From Bacillota bacterium (GTDB lineage Bacteria > Bacillota > Clostridia > Christensenellales > Aristaeellaceae): a DNA stretch of 64,000 nt. Under the pieces are notes generated by a model. That model was given only the letters and a program-made list of their open reading frames with translations. It did no database searches and had not been told where the DNA came from. The stretch spans positions 135,494 to 199,493 of the forward strand of contig JAEZHM010000042.1 in the NCBI GenBank assembly GCA_023416585.1, given 5' to 3'. The position numbers and the translations under genes are program-made. Of this stretch, positions 16,810-26,000 are shown in pieces (within the stretch, counting starts at the first letter, position 1; every line of letters starts with the position of its first letter).

Positions 16810-17349
16810 CTATGATTTTTCATATAGCTGGATACTGTTTTCTCCATCGGTTTCTATAAGGCGCACAGCCACCACCTCGCTGCGGGAGGTGGGCATGTTC
16901 AATCCCACGTAGTCCGCCCGGATTGGCAGCTCCCTATGGCCCCTGTCCACCAATACCGCCAATTGTATGCTAGCCGGCCGGCCTTGGGCCATGACGGCGT
17001 CCATGGCAGCTCTTGCGGTGCGCCCGGTAAAGATTACATCATCCACCAGGATGATGTTCTTATGGGCCACGGGGAAGGGAATACGGGTTTCGCTGAGCAC
17101 CGGCTGATCGCTGGATACGGTCAGATCGTCCCGGTATAATGTGATATCCAGCTCGCCTACGGGAATCTCGATCCCTTCAAATTGGGCGATGTTTTTAGCA
17201 ATCCTTTGAGCCAGGGGGATGCCGCGGGTCTTGATGCCAACCAGGCATACGCTTTTTAAGTCCTGGTGATGCTCGATCACCTGGTGAGCCATCCGGGAAA
17301 GCGTGCGGTGGATCTTCATCTCATCGGCGATTTGCGCTTTCAGACGCAT
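16810..17349 (-). CDS. pyrR: PyrR: pyr mRNA-binding attenuation protein / uracil phosphoribosyltransferase
   Basis: 179 residues, the standard PyrR length. The PRPP-binding loop is ILVDDVIFTGRTARAAMDA. The basic N-terminal region (SVCLVGIKTRG) is as in known PyrR. With UMP bound it promotes termination in leader RNAs; it also makes UMP from uracil. The frame stays open upstream to 17532, but that part holds a promoter and terminator hairpin, and GGAGGG lies just before 17349, so the short start is right. Co-transcribed with the uracil permease. Confidence 0.94.
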   Translation of the reverse strand: MRLKAQIADEMKIHRTLSRMAHQVIEHHQDLKSVCLVGIKTRGIPLAQRIAKNIAQFEGIEIPVGELDITLYRDDLTVSSDQPVLSETRIPFPVAHKNIILVDDVIFTGRTARAAMDAVMAQGRPASIQLAVLVDRGHRELPIRADYVGLNMPTSRSEVVAVRLIETDGENSIQLYEKS

Positions 17350-17371
17350 AATGACCCTCCTTTTGCCCATC

Positions 17372-17407
17372 AAAAAAGCTTGTCCGCGTTGAAGTCGCAG
17401 GCAAGCT
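17372..17407 (-). terminator. pyrR leader terminator (attenuator)
   Basis: On the minus strand AGCTTGCCTGCG and CGCGGACAAGCT form a 12-position stem with one mismatch and one G-U pair, followed by TTTTT, all upstream of pyrR. A terminator between promoter and pyrR is the classic layout for PyrR self-attenuation. Confidence 0.85.
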
Positions 17408-17408
17408 G

Positions 17409-17482
17409 AATGTCTTTGGGCGGTTCGCTTAAGACTATCGCTCAACATCTTGCCGGCATCAATGTACCGAGTTAAAGACATT
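17409..17482 (-). promoter_or_regulatory. pyrR leader, alternative stem (PyrR-responsive region)
   Basis: On the minus strand AATGTCTTT (17474-17482) can pair perfectly with AAAGACATT (17409-17417), directly upstream of the terminator stem. The enclosed GCCGGCAAG also contains GGCAAG, complementary to CTTGCC in the terminator's 5' arm. One of these is probably the antiterminator and the other the PyrR-bound form. I could not match the PyrR loop consensus with certainty. Confidence 0.6.
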
Positions 17483-17503
17483 GTGTGTATTTTTACTCTA
17501 TAT

Positions 17504-17532
17504 ATTGTATCACAGGGGCAGCAGTTGGACAA
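17504..17532 (-). promoter_or_regulatory. Promoter of the pyrR-uraA operon
   Basis: On the minus strand TTGTCC (17527-17532), a 17-base spacer, TACAAT (17504-17509). This gives a leader of roughly 150 bases holding the attenuator. Confidence 0.75.
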
Positions 17533-17547
17533 GGGTTTTTACAAATT

Positions 17548-18801
17548 TTAAGCTTCAACCACCTCTGAAACAGGTTCGGACGCCAATGCCGCAGCCTTCC
17601 TGTCCGACGGCAGCTTAAAGGCCACAAACAGGTTGCCCAGCGACAGGAACGCGGCAATGAAGAATACCCACTGAGCACCCCACTGAACCCAGATGGCAGC
17701 GCTCAGCTGTGCCGCCAGAATGGCCACAATATGATCCAAGCTGATGCCGGTTGATAGCGTGGCTGTGATCTCTTCATCATTCACCGCAATGGAGCGCAGA
17801 TATATGGATTTGACAATGCCAATTTGCATCGAAAGCCGGTCCAGCACGAACAACGCATACACCACCATCACTGGCCAGCTTCCTTCAGGCAGGACACGGC
17901 TTGTGATCCCCCACACTACAAAGCCGTACAGCACATATACGAAGATGAACGAAAGAGCGTCCAGGTACATCATGCGCTTGATACCGTATTTATCCATCCA
18001 GCGCCCTACCCAGCGCATGAAGAACATGCCCAGGAAGCTGCTGGCAATCAGCAACAGGGACATGATGTCGGCGCCTTTTCGCAAAAGCTCCACGAGCACC
18101 CAAGTGCCGAACACGAAAGCGATCTGCTTTTGCACGCCATGCAGAATGGTCAGGAAATAATAATATCTGTATTGTTTTCGAAAAAGCAGCCTGAACCTTC
18201 TTATTGTCACGGGCTGCGGGCCTACCCTTCTGACCAGCATCATGGAGGCGGTTATTGCCACTAAAAATGCGGCGGAACCCAGCAGGAAAACGGTCTTCAC
18301 AGGTGTGGTAAAGGAGAAAGTACCGCTTCTGAATCCAAAGTACACAATGATTCCAGCCAAACAGCCCACCGCCGTTTTCGCGCTGGCATATTGGCCCATA
18401 CGCCGCCCTACCTGGTAAGGCTCCGCCAACGCCATGCCGATGGAATCCTGCAAAGGCATGAACAAGTGCATGCCCATGGAGTTGATAAACAGGAAAACAA
18501 GCATCACGCCAAAGGAAGGCGAAAATATTCCCAGCGCCATCAGCCCGCCGCAGGCCAGCACCTGGGCGATGAGACTGGCTTTGAGATCCCCCAGCATAGA
18601 CAGGGATGCGATCACCAGCGCGCAGAGCATACCCGGCAGTTCCCTGGGGAACTCAATAAACCCTCGCCTGATGGCATCGACCTGATAGGAATCCTTAAAA
18701 TAATTGGCATAAATGGAGTCACTCAGGCCGTTTCCCAGCGCTGCTGCCGTGATCATGATAAAGAACAGCAGCATCTCCCTGCGCATCGTCCGCCTTGGCA
18801 T
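17548..18801 (-). CDS. MFS transporter, substrate unknown
   Basis: 417 residues from the start at 18801; the frame is open further but GGAAAGGAAT supports this ATG. About 12 membrane spans are seen, with charged loops such as VRRVGPQPVTIRRFRLLFRK in the middle. The N-terminus MLLFFIMITAAALGNGLSDS resembles sugar/drug MFS members. It is divergent from a two-component/pseudo-ABC operon across about 180 bases. Nothing shows the cargo or direction of transport. Confidence 0.85.
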   Translation of the reverse strand: MPRRTMRREMLLFFIMITAAALGNGLSDSIYANYFKDSYQVDAIRRGFIEFPRELPGMLCALVIASLSMLGDLKASLIAQVLACGGLMALGIFSPSFGVMLVFLFINSMGMHLFMPLQDSIGMALAEPYQVGRRMGQYASAKTAVGCLAGIIVYFGFRSGTFSFTTPVKTVFLLGSAAFLVAITASMMLVRRVGPQPVTIRRFRLLFRKQYRYYYFLTILHGVQKQIAFVFGTWVLVELLRKGADIMSLLLIASSFLGMFFMRWVGRWMDKYGIKRMMYLDALSFIFVYVLYGFVVWGITSRVLPEGSWPVMVVYALFVLDRLSMQIGIVKSIYLRSIAVNDEEITATLSTGISLDHIVAILAAQLSAAIWVQWGAQWVFFIAAFLSLGNLFVAFKLPSDRKAAALASEPVSEVVEA

Positions 18802-18983
18802 GTCGCGTGCATTCCTTTCCTTATATACGAAAGAACATTTCCTGTATTGTAACAGGCAAAACGAATTGCTGCAATGTACAATTCCCCTAATATTTCGTAC
18901 CACTTCTGCGCCGCTTGACAAAGGGATGGAAATCCGCTACATTGATGCCAGCATACGAGACCTATGAAAAACGGAGATATATC

Positions 18984-20582
18984 ATGCGCAACGTCATCAT
19001 CGCCGACGATGAAATGAAGGTATGCCAGCTCATTGCTAAGCTGGCGGATTGGGATGCCTTGGGGCTTAATGTGGCTGGAATCGCCAACGACGGCCTTGCC
19101 GCTCTGGAAATGGTGGAAAAGCATCAACCAGATATATTGATTACCGATATCCGCATGCCCGGGGTGGACGGCATCGAGTTGATCCGCCGGGCCAAGGAGT
19201 TAAAGCCTGATCTGCAATGCATCATTATCAGCGGATACAGGCATTTTGATTACGCCCACAACGCCATCCGCTACGGGGTGGAGGATTACCTTCTAAAGCC
19301 TGTCAACCAGCAGGAATTTATGTCAACACTGCACAAGCTTGTAGAAAAGAAAGATCAGGAAACAAACCAAAAGCTTGAAACGGAACAGTTAAAGCTCAAA
19401 GCTATTCATTTGGGCGAGCGGCTGAAGGAGGATTTTGTGCTCCGCCTTTTCAGGGAAGACATCTTTCCGGAAAAGGAGGCGGAGCAGCTTTCCCTCCCCG
19501 TAAGTTACGGCTATGGCTGCGCCATTGTAAAGCCTGATCTTGTTGATGTCCCACCGGAAGACAGGCTGCACAGCCTGGCAGTTGAAAAGACGCTGAACGC
19601 ATTGCACCAGCACCTGGACCCTGTTTTTCCAGTGCTTTTATCCTGCGCAGCCCCGGAAGGTGTACTTTGCGTATTCCACACGGGCACCATTCCCTGGGAA
19701 GATGTGCTGAGTGCCTTCCGCGCATTGATGGAGGATATTTTGCTTTTGCGGGCGCTGTTCCCAAGCCTTACAGTCACGGTAGGCTTAAGCCAATCAAACC
19801 ATGTGCTTTCAAGCCTTCCCGCCGCCATGCGTGAAGCACTTAAGGCGGTCACGGAAAGGCTTCGCCGGGGAACAGGACAGATGATTGTGTTTGCGCCGCA
19901 AGCAAGCATGCCCTACGGTAAGGAGGTTTTTTTAAATGCGGAGGTCCGCAAAAACCTTCTAAACGCCCTGGAGATTCTGGATGAGGAGAGCTACCGCGTA
20001 CACCTGAAAAAGATGCTGGACACGCTCCAAAAGGCGGACAGGCTGCCCATGACGGACATTCACAATGTTATGAAAGAACTCATTTACCTGCACTTTCTGG
20101 GGCTTACGGGCCGCGTTAAGACCGAGGAAGCAACGGAAACGTTTCTGAACAGATTTGAAACATCCTGGAACGCGGCCGCCTCCTTTGTTAAGGCAGCGGA
20201 CAGCCTGCAAAATATGCTGTGCGGCCATGTGGCTGACATTGCTCGCGAAAAAAGCGAAACGGAGATGAGGCCCATCCGCATGGCGAAAAAATATATGCAG
20301 GAAAACCATCATAGGCCCCTTACCCTGGAGGATGTGGCGGCTGTGGCAGGGTTCAATCCTACCTACTTTTCCACTGTATTCAAAAAGGTCACAGGGGAGA
20401 ATTTTCTGGAATACCTGAGTGAATTGCGTATGAAGGAAGCCAAGGAACTGCTTTGTGACGGTCATCTCCACATTGAAGACATAGCGGAAAAGGTGGGCTA
20501 CGCCGATACCAAATATTTCGTAAAGCTCTTCAAAAAGTCCACCGGCCTTACGCCTCAAGAGTATCGTAAATTATACTACTAA
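18984..20582 (+). CDS. Response regulator, YesN type (receiver plus AraC DNA-binding domain)
   Basis: 532 residues. The receiver domain occupies ~1-120, with the acidic pair ADDE near 8 and the phospho-acceptor Asp in ILITDIRMPG near 55. The middle region is uncharacterised. The C-terminal ~100 residues are an AraC double helix-turn-helix (AAVAGFNPTYFSTVFKKVTG and AEKVGYADTKYFVKLFKKST). The start is the ATG at 18984 after CGGAGA; a longer TTG frame exists. A histidine kinase follows after 16 bases and a degenerate ABC protein after that, so the three form an operon. Targets unknown; the divergent MFS gene is one candidate. Confidence 0.93.
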   Translation: MRNVIIADDEMKVCQLIAKLADWDALGLNVAGIANDGLAALEMVEKHQPDILITDIRMPGVDGIELIRRAKELKPDLQCIIISGYRHFDYAHNAIRYGVEDYLLKPVNQQEFMSTLHKLVEKKDQETNQKLETEQLKLKAIHLGERLKEDFVLRLFREDIFPEKEAEQLSLPVSYGYGCAIVKPDLVDVPPEDRLHSLAVEKTLNALHQHLDPVFPVLLSCAAPEGVLCVFHTGTIPWEDVLSAFRALMEDILLLRALFPSLTVTVGLSQSNHVLSSLPAAMREALKAVTERLRRGTGQMIVFAPQASMPYGKEVFLNAEVRKNLLNALEILDEESYRVHLKKMLDTLQKADRLPMTDIHNVMKELIYLHFLGLTGRVKTEEATETFLNRFETSWNAAASFVKAADSLQNMLCGHVADIAREKSETEMRPIRMAKKYMQENHHRPLTLEDVAAVAGFNPTYFSTVFKKVTGENFLEYLSELRMKEAKELLCDGHLHIEDIAEKVGYADTKYFVKLFKKSTGLTPQEYRKLYY

Positions 20583-20598
20583 AAATCCAGAGGCGGAC

Positions 20599-21633
20599 AT
20601 GCAGATGAAAAAAACGTGGTCCCTGGCCAGGCGGTGCGTGTACGTCTTCCTGGGCGTATGCGCTGTTGCGCTGGCCCTTTTGATCGTATTGACCGTATGG
20701 ATCTTTTTTGTGGAAGGGCCTTTCCTACATCCCGCTATGCTGGTGGTGATTGGGCTTGGCGCAGCGCTGTTCCTATTGCTTTACTTAGGCTTCCACCATG
20801 TTCTTATGCCCTATTTCCGTGTATCCGCTGTGCTCAAACGCTTTTCCGCAGGGCGCACGGTAGAGGAACTGTTCCACCTGAAATACCCGCTGACAATGGA
20901 CCTTCAGGAGGCGCTTAAAAGGGTCAGCGGCATGCTCGACCGGCAGGCCGCCCTGCGGGATTCCATGAAGCAGGCAGAGTACCTGGCACTTCAAAACCAG
21001 ATCAACCCTCATTTTTTGTACAATACACTGGAAGCCATCCGGGGTGACGCGCTTGCAAGCGGTATGGTATCCCTGGCTGAAATCGCGGAAGCGCTGGCAA
21101 CATACTTCCGCTATACCATCAGCAAAATGAACCGGTTGGTTACGGTGGAGGAAGAGCTGAACAACGTTAAAAGCTACTTCCGCATCCAACGCTACCGGTA
21201 TGGCGACAGAATGCAGATGACGCTCTCCTATGACAAGGAAAACCAGGAGCTTCTCACGCTTCGCATACCCAAGCTTACACTGCAGCCCATTGTGGAAAAC
21301 GCGGTCATCCATGGCCTGGAAAAGAAGGTGGACTTTGGGCTCATACGCCTCACAGCGGAGACAACCCAATCCCGCCTTTTGCTTCATGTATCGGACAACG
21401 GCGTGGGCATGGACAGGGATGCGCTTGCAAATTTAACCGACCGGCTGAATCAAACCCGGTTTGACTATATCGACAGCGACGCAGAAAAAGAAGGCGGCAT
21501 TGCGCTGGTAAACGTCAACAACCGTCTTCGGCTTTTGTTTGGCGAGCAGTACGGCCTGAACATCTATTCAGAACCGAATGTAGGCACGGATGTGGAGATC
21601 ACCCTCCCCCTGCACCACCCAATAGAGGAGTAG
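20599..21633 (+). CDS. Histidine kinase, YesM/LytS type, without extracellular sensor domain
   Basis: 344 residues, partner of the upstream response regulator. Two membrane spans (about 13-37 and 46-70) are joined by fewer than ten residues, so there is essentially no extracytoplasmic sensor. The phosphorylated His lies in QNQINPHFLYNTLEAIR (His about 138). The ATP-binding domain shows VENAVIHGLEKK and DNGVGM. Ordinary YesM kinases are much longer and carry an outside sensor. The short loop recalls intramembrane-sensing kinases that read the state of an ABC transporter, which fits the next gene. Confidence 0.9.
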   Translation: MQMKKTWSLARRCVYVFLGVCAVALALLIVLTVWIFFVEGPFLHPAMLVVIGLGAALFLLLYLGFHHVLMPYFRVSAVLKRFSAGRTVEELFHLKYPLTMDLQEALKRVSGMLDRQAALRDSMKQAEYLALQNQINPHFLYNTLEAIRGDALASGMVSLAEIAEALATYFRYTISKMNRLVTVEEELNNVKSYFRIQRYRYGDRMQMTLSYDKENQELLTLRIPKLTLQPIVENAVIHGLEKKVDFGLIRLTAETTQSRLLLHVSDNGVGMDRDALANLTDRLNQTRFDYIDSDAEKEGGIALVNVNNRLRLLFGEQYGLNIYSEPNVGTDVEITLPLHHPIEE

Positions 21634-21640
21634 ATCATCC

Positions 21641-23062
21641 ATGAAAACAGAAATTCTAAGGATGGAGGATGTGTTCGCCACCAGCCACGGCGTGCGGCTG
21701 CTGGATGGCTTCCGCATGTACTTGTTCATGGGGGAAACGCTGGGCCTGATCATCAACAACGCCTATAAGCGTTCGCTGGTGGTGGATGTGCTCTGCGGCA
21801 ACCGGGAAGTGGATCTGGGCCGCGTTTATTACCACGACCAGCAGGTGGATCCGGAGGAGTATACGGTATTAAGCCGCCGGCGTGTGGCCTGTGTAGGCGG
21901 CAAGAGCTTTCTTATTCAGGACATGAGCGTGGAGGAAAACATATTCGTCATCCGCAGCCGTTTCAAAAAGATATTTGTTAGGCGGCGCACGCTGAACAAA
22001 CAAGCCGCCATCCTTTTAAAGCCCTTTTCGGTGGACGCCTCCCCATTAACACCCGTAAAATCTCTCACCATCACCCAGCGAATTCAAATCGAGCTGATCA
22101 AAGCCAGCGCCACAGGGGCCAGGATTATCATACTCTATGACCTTTCAAGGTTTTTAAGCGCAGCGGATATTTCTGCGGTTTTTGAAACAGTTAACAAACT
22201 CAAGCGGGACGGCATTGCCTTTTTGCTTGTAGATACATATCTGGATGTGCTTTGTAAGTTTACCGACCGGATGCTGGTTATGGACAGCGGGCGTATGATA
22301 CGGTCTTTTGAAAAGGATATGTACGATGAAAAAACGGTGGAAGCCGTGCTGTTTAGCGGCGGGGAGAAGAAGCCAAGCGGCGAAAGCCATGAACTTGCGC
22401 CAAAGGTTCTGGAAATCCGCCATGTGAGTACTAATAAGCTGCAAGATATCTCCCTCACGCTTAACAAGGGTGAAGCGGTAAGCCTCCTGGATATGGACGA
22501 CAGCACAAATGAGGCGCTGTTTCAGGTGCTCGTAGGGGGAGCAGCCTATGAGGGCGAACTTGCGTTGGAAGGCGAAGCTTACAAGCCACGCCATCTTAAG
22601 CACGCATTGAAAAAGGGCATATGCGTAATCAGCGAAAACCCCACGGAAACCATGCTGTTCCCGCATTTGAGCGCGCAGGAAAATTTGTTTCTTGGCATGG
22701 CCGGGCGCGTACGCTTCTTCTTTGGCCGCAACAAATTCAGGCGCAGCCTTACACAAAACTATAGGGAACTGCTCCCACAGGAAATATTGGAGTGTCAGGA
22801 CATACGTACCTTGGGCAGCGAGGACCTGCAGCGGCTGGTATACTGCAAATGGCTGCTGTTTCATCCAAAGCTTTTGATTGTACTTAAGCCCTTGTCGGTA
22901 ACGGACCCGCACCTAAGCCAAGTGACGCAGGAACTGATCGGCCAGTACACACGGCAGGGCACCTGCGTACTGATCCTTTCCTCTAACCCTTCCGAAGCCT
23001 ACCGGCTGGGGGATACGGTTTATCCCTGCAAGGATGGAAAGATTACAGTGAACATTGAATAG
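21641..23062 (+). CDS. Degenerate double ABC ATPase of the sugar (MglA/RbsA) type, probably catalytically dead
   Basis: 473 residues, two ABC domains laid out as in MglA/RbsA. In domain 1 the Walker A position reads IINNAYKRSL (37-46) instead of GxxGxGKST, the signature LTITQRIQI replaces LSVxQ, Walker B reads IIILYDLS, and the switch His is gone (LVDTYL). In domain 2 the signature is LGSEDLQRL and Walker B is LLIVLKPLS. The frame is intact and the fold-defining hydrophobics survive, so it looks conserved as a protein but not as an ATPase. It starts eight bases after the kinase stop. A role as an adaptor between a sugar permease and the kinase is my inference. Confidence 0.82.
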   Translation: MKTEILRMEDVFATSHGVRLLDGFRMYLFMGETLGLIINNAYKRSLVVDVLCGNREVDLGRVYYHDQQVDPEEYTVLSRRRVACVGGKSFLIQDMSVEENIFVIRSRFKKIFVRRRTLNKQAAILLKPFSVDASPLTPVKSLTITQRIQIELIKASATGARIIILYDLSRFLSAADISAVFETVNKLKRDGIAFLLVDTYLDVLCKFTDRMLVMDSGRMIRSFEKDMYDEKTVEAVLFSGGEKKPSGESHELAPKVLEIRHVSTNKLQDISLTLNKGEAVSLLDMDDSTNEALFQVLVGGAAYEGELALEGEAYKPRHLKHALKKGICVISENPTETMLFPHLSAQENLFLGMAGRVRFFFGRNKFRRSLTQNYRELLPQEILECQDIRTLGSEDLQRLVYCKWLLFHPKLLIVLKPLSVTDPHLSQVTQELIGQYTRQGTCVLILSSNPSEAYRLGDTVYPCKDGKITVNIE

Positions 23063-26000
23063 CTATAATACCGCCCGAACATTATCCATGCCCAGCAGCC
23101 CTTCCAGTTCCTGCTGCACGGTTTCGTCCCCATTACACCAAAGGTTTCTTGGCGTAAGCAGCGTGATGCGCTCGGACGGAATGTGGAAATATACCGGCAC
23201 CGGGCCGGGAAAACCGCTCAAAACCGGCTTCATTTGTTCCATCTGCTCCCTGGTACCCCGCAGGTACAGCTTCATGGGTGCCTGCTTAGCCAGTTGCGCA
23301 TCGGTCAAAACGGGCTCAGTCTGATGAAAGGGCAGCGGGAACAAGTCTTCCGGGTCGTTAAGGGGCGGCTGCTTCCTGCCCGGCAGCGAAAGATCACGGT
23401 CCTTATCTTCCTCGGAAGGCTTCAAAAGCGCCACACTGTCCACCAGCAGCTTTGTTTCTTCTTCCTCCCGGATGGAGAGCTTGCCCGTCAAGATCACAAG
23501 TTCATCCGTTTTCAGCATCCCGCCGTACTTTTCATATACCTTGGGAAAAACCAGCCCCTCGATCTGGCCAGTAAGATCTTCCAGCGTTATAAAGCCCATG
23601 AAGGCGCCCTTCTTGGTGGCCTTGCCATGGGCATCAATAAGAATACCACCCATACGCACCGCCATGCCGTCCATGGACTGCCCCTTATCGGGCCGTTCGG
23701 AAAGCTCCGCCACATAGGCGGTATTGCATTCCATCTGATTTAAAAGCTGCGCGTATTCGTCCAGGGGATGGCCGCTGATATAAACGCCGGTCATCTCCTT
23801 TTCCATGGACAGAAGGGAACGGAAAGGAAATTCCTCCACGTTCGGCAGCTTTTCCTGAAGGAATCCGCCGGCGGATGCGCCCCCGCCAAGGTCAAACAAT
23901 GACATCTGCCCCGATACATTTTGCTTGCGCCGGCTTACCGCTGCCTCCATGGCCGGCTCATATACATTTAAAAGCTGGGAACGCCTGGCGCCGGTACCGT
24001 CAAAGGCCCCGGCCTTGATGAGGCTCTCCACTACGCGCTTGTTCACACTGTCGGTATCCACCCGGCGGCAAAAATCAAAAATATCCTTGAATTTTCCCTT
24101 TTCCCGCTCCCGTACAATGGCTTCTACCGCGCCTTGGCCCACGTTCTTCACCGCTCCCAAGCCAAAGCGGATGCCCGGTTTGCTTAAAGAAGCGTCCATG
24201 CTGAAGCGCCATACACTGATATTCACATCCGGCGGCAGGATGGGGATATCGTGGGCACGGCAGTACTGGATATACCCGGCAATCTTGGTAGCATTGCCGT
24301 ACACGCTGTTCATGATGGCCGCCATGAAGGGTATCGGATGATGGCGCTTGAGCCAGCCCGTCTGTACGGCGACCACGCCGTAGGCGGCCGCGTGGCTTTT
24401 GTTGAAGGCATAGGAGGCAAAGGCGCTCATCTCATCAAAGATGTGCTCCGCCACATCCTCCGGTACGCCGTTTATAACGCAGCCGGGAATAATTTGCTTC
24501 CCATCCTTGTCCCGCATGCCATGCACGAAATACTCCCGTTCCTTCCGCATCACGTCATGCTTCTTTTTAGACATGGCCCGGCGCATCAGGTCGCTGCGGC
24601 CCAGGGAATAACCCGCCAGGTCCCGAACGATCTGCATCACCTGCTCCTGGTAGACCATGCAGCCATAAGTCACATCCAGGATGGGCTTCAATTTTAGCGT
24701 GGCATACTGAACTGTGGAGGGATTGTGCTTGCCCTGGATGTAGCGCGGAATGCTCTCCATGGGACCGGGGCGGTATAGGGAAATGGCGGCAATGATATCC
24801 TCAAAGTTTTCCGGCCGCATGTTCGTCAAAAAGCTGCGCATGCCGCCGCCTTCCAATTGGAACACCCCATCGGTATCCCCCTGGGAGATCATGTCGTATA
24901 CTTCCGGGTCAGTAAGGGGAATGTTCTCAGGCTTCAAATCCGTGCCCGCATCCCTCAGCATATCCAGCGTATCCCGGATGACGGTCAGAGTGCGAAGGCC
25001 CAGGAAGTCCATTTTGAGCAAACCCAGCTTTTCCAATATACCCATGGTATACTGGGTGGTAATGACTTCGTCGTTTTTCTGCAGCGGCACGTATTCGGTT
25101 ACCGGGGCGCTGGTGATGAGCACGCCGGCGGCGTGGGTACTGGCGTGGCGCGGCATGCCTTCCAGGGACAGCCCCATGTCGATGAGCTTTTTCACCTTGT
25201 CGTCCCCGGCATACGCGGCCGCCAGGTCGGGGCTTACCTTGAGCGCTTTCTCCAGCGTCATGTTAAGCTCAAAAGGCACAGCCTTGGCCACCCTATCCAC
25301 ATCCTGATAGCTCATGCCCAGCACCCGGCCCACATCCCGCACCACGCCCCTTGCAGCCATGGTACCAAAGGTGATGATTTGGGCCACGTGGTCCGCACCG
25401 TACTTGGAGGCCACATAATCGATGACCTCCTGGCGCCGCTCGTAACAAAAGTCGATATCCAGGTCGGGCATGGAAATGCGCTCCGGGTTCAAAAACCGCT
25501 CGAAAAGAAGGTTGTATTTCAGCGGGTCCAGCGCCGTAATGCCAAGGGTGTAGGCCACAATGGATCCGGCGCCGCTGCCGCGGCCGGGCCCTACCATGAT
25601 GTTATGGCTTTTGGCGTAGTGGATGAAATCCCACACGATGAGAAAGTAATCCACATAGCCCATGTTTTTGATGGTGTCCAGCTCATACTGAAGGCGCCGG
25701 TAGGGAGCGCTGCCTTCCCCCGATTCGCCTGGATACCGCTTTTCAAGACCCTGCCTGCAAAGATTGATCAATAGGGACAGCGGCGTCTCCCCCTGCGGAA
25801 TCGGTTTAAAGCTTGGCAAATGAATTTTGTCAAACTCAAACGCCACATGGCACATATTTGCCACCTTTTGGGTGTTATCGATGGCGTCGGGCCAGGCGGC
25901 AAAAAGGGCGCGCATCTCCTCTTCGCTTTTTACGTACAGCTCTTCCGTATCCATGCGCATTCGGGTCTCGTCTTCCAACGTTTTGCCGGTCTGGATGCAC

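Noticed and set aside
17350..17532. 60-codon N-terminal extension of PyrR
   Set aside because: The stretch contains the promoter and attenuator; PyrR without it has standard length and a good ribosome site.
21641..23062. Treating the degenerate ABC gene as a pseudogene
   Set aside because: No frameshift or stop, tight operon spacing and a full-length two-domain frame argue for a maintained non-catalytic protein.
24857..25774. Long plus-strand ORF (about 305 codons) inside dnaE
   Set aside because: Antisense shadow of a strongly conserved polymerase gene, with no ribosome site and a His/Gly-rich low-quality translation.
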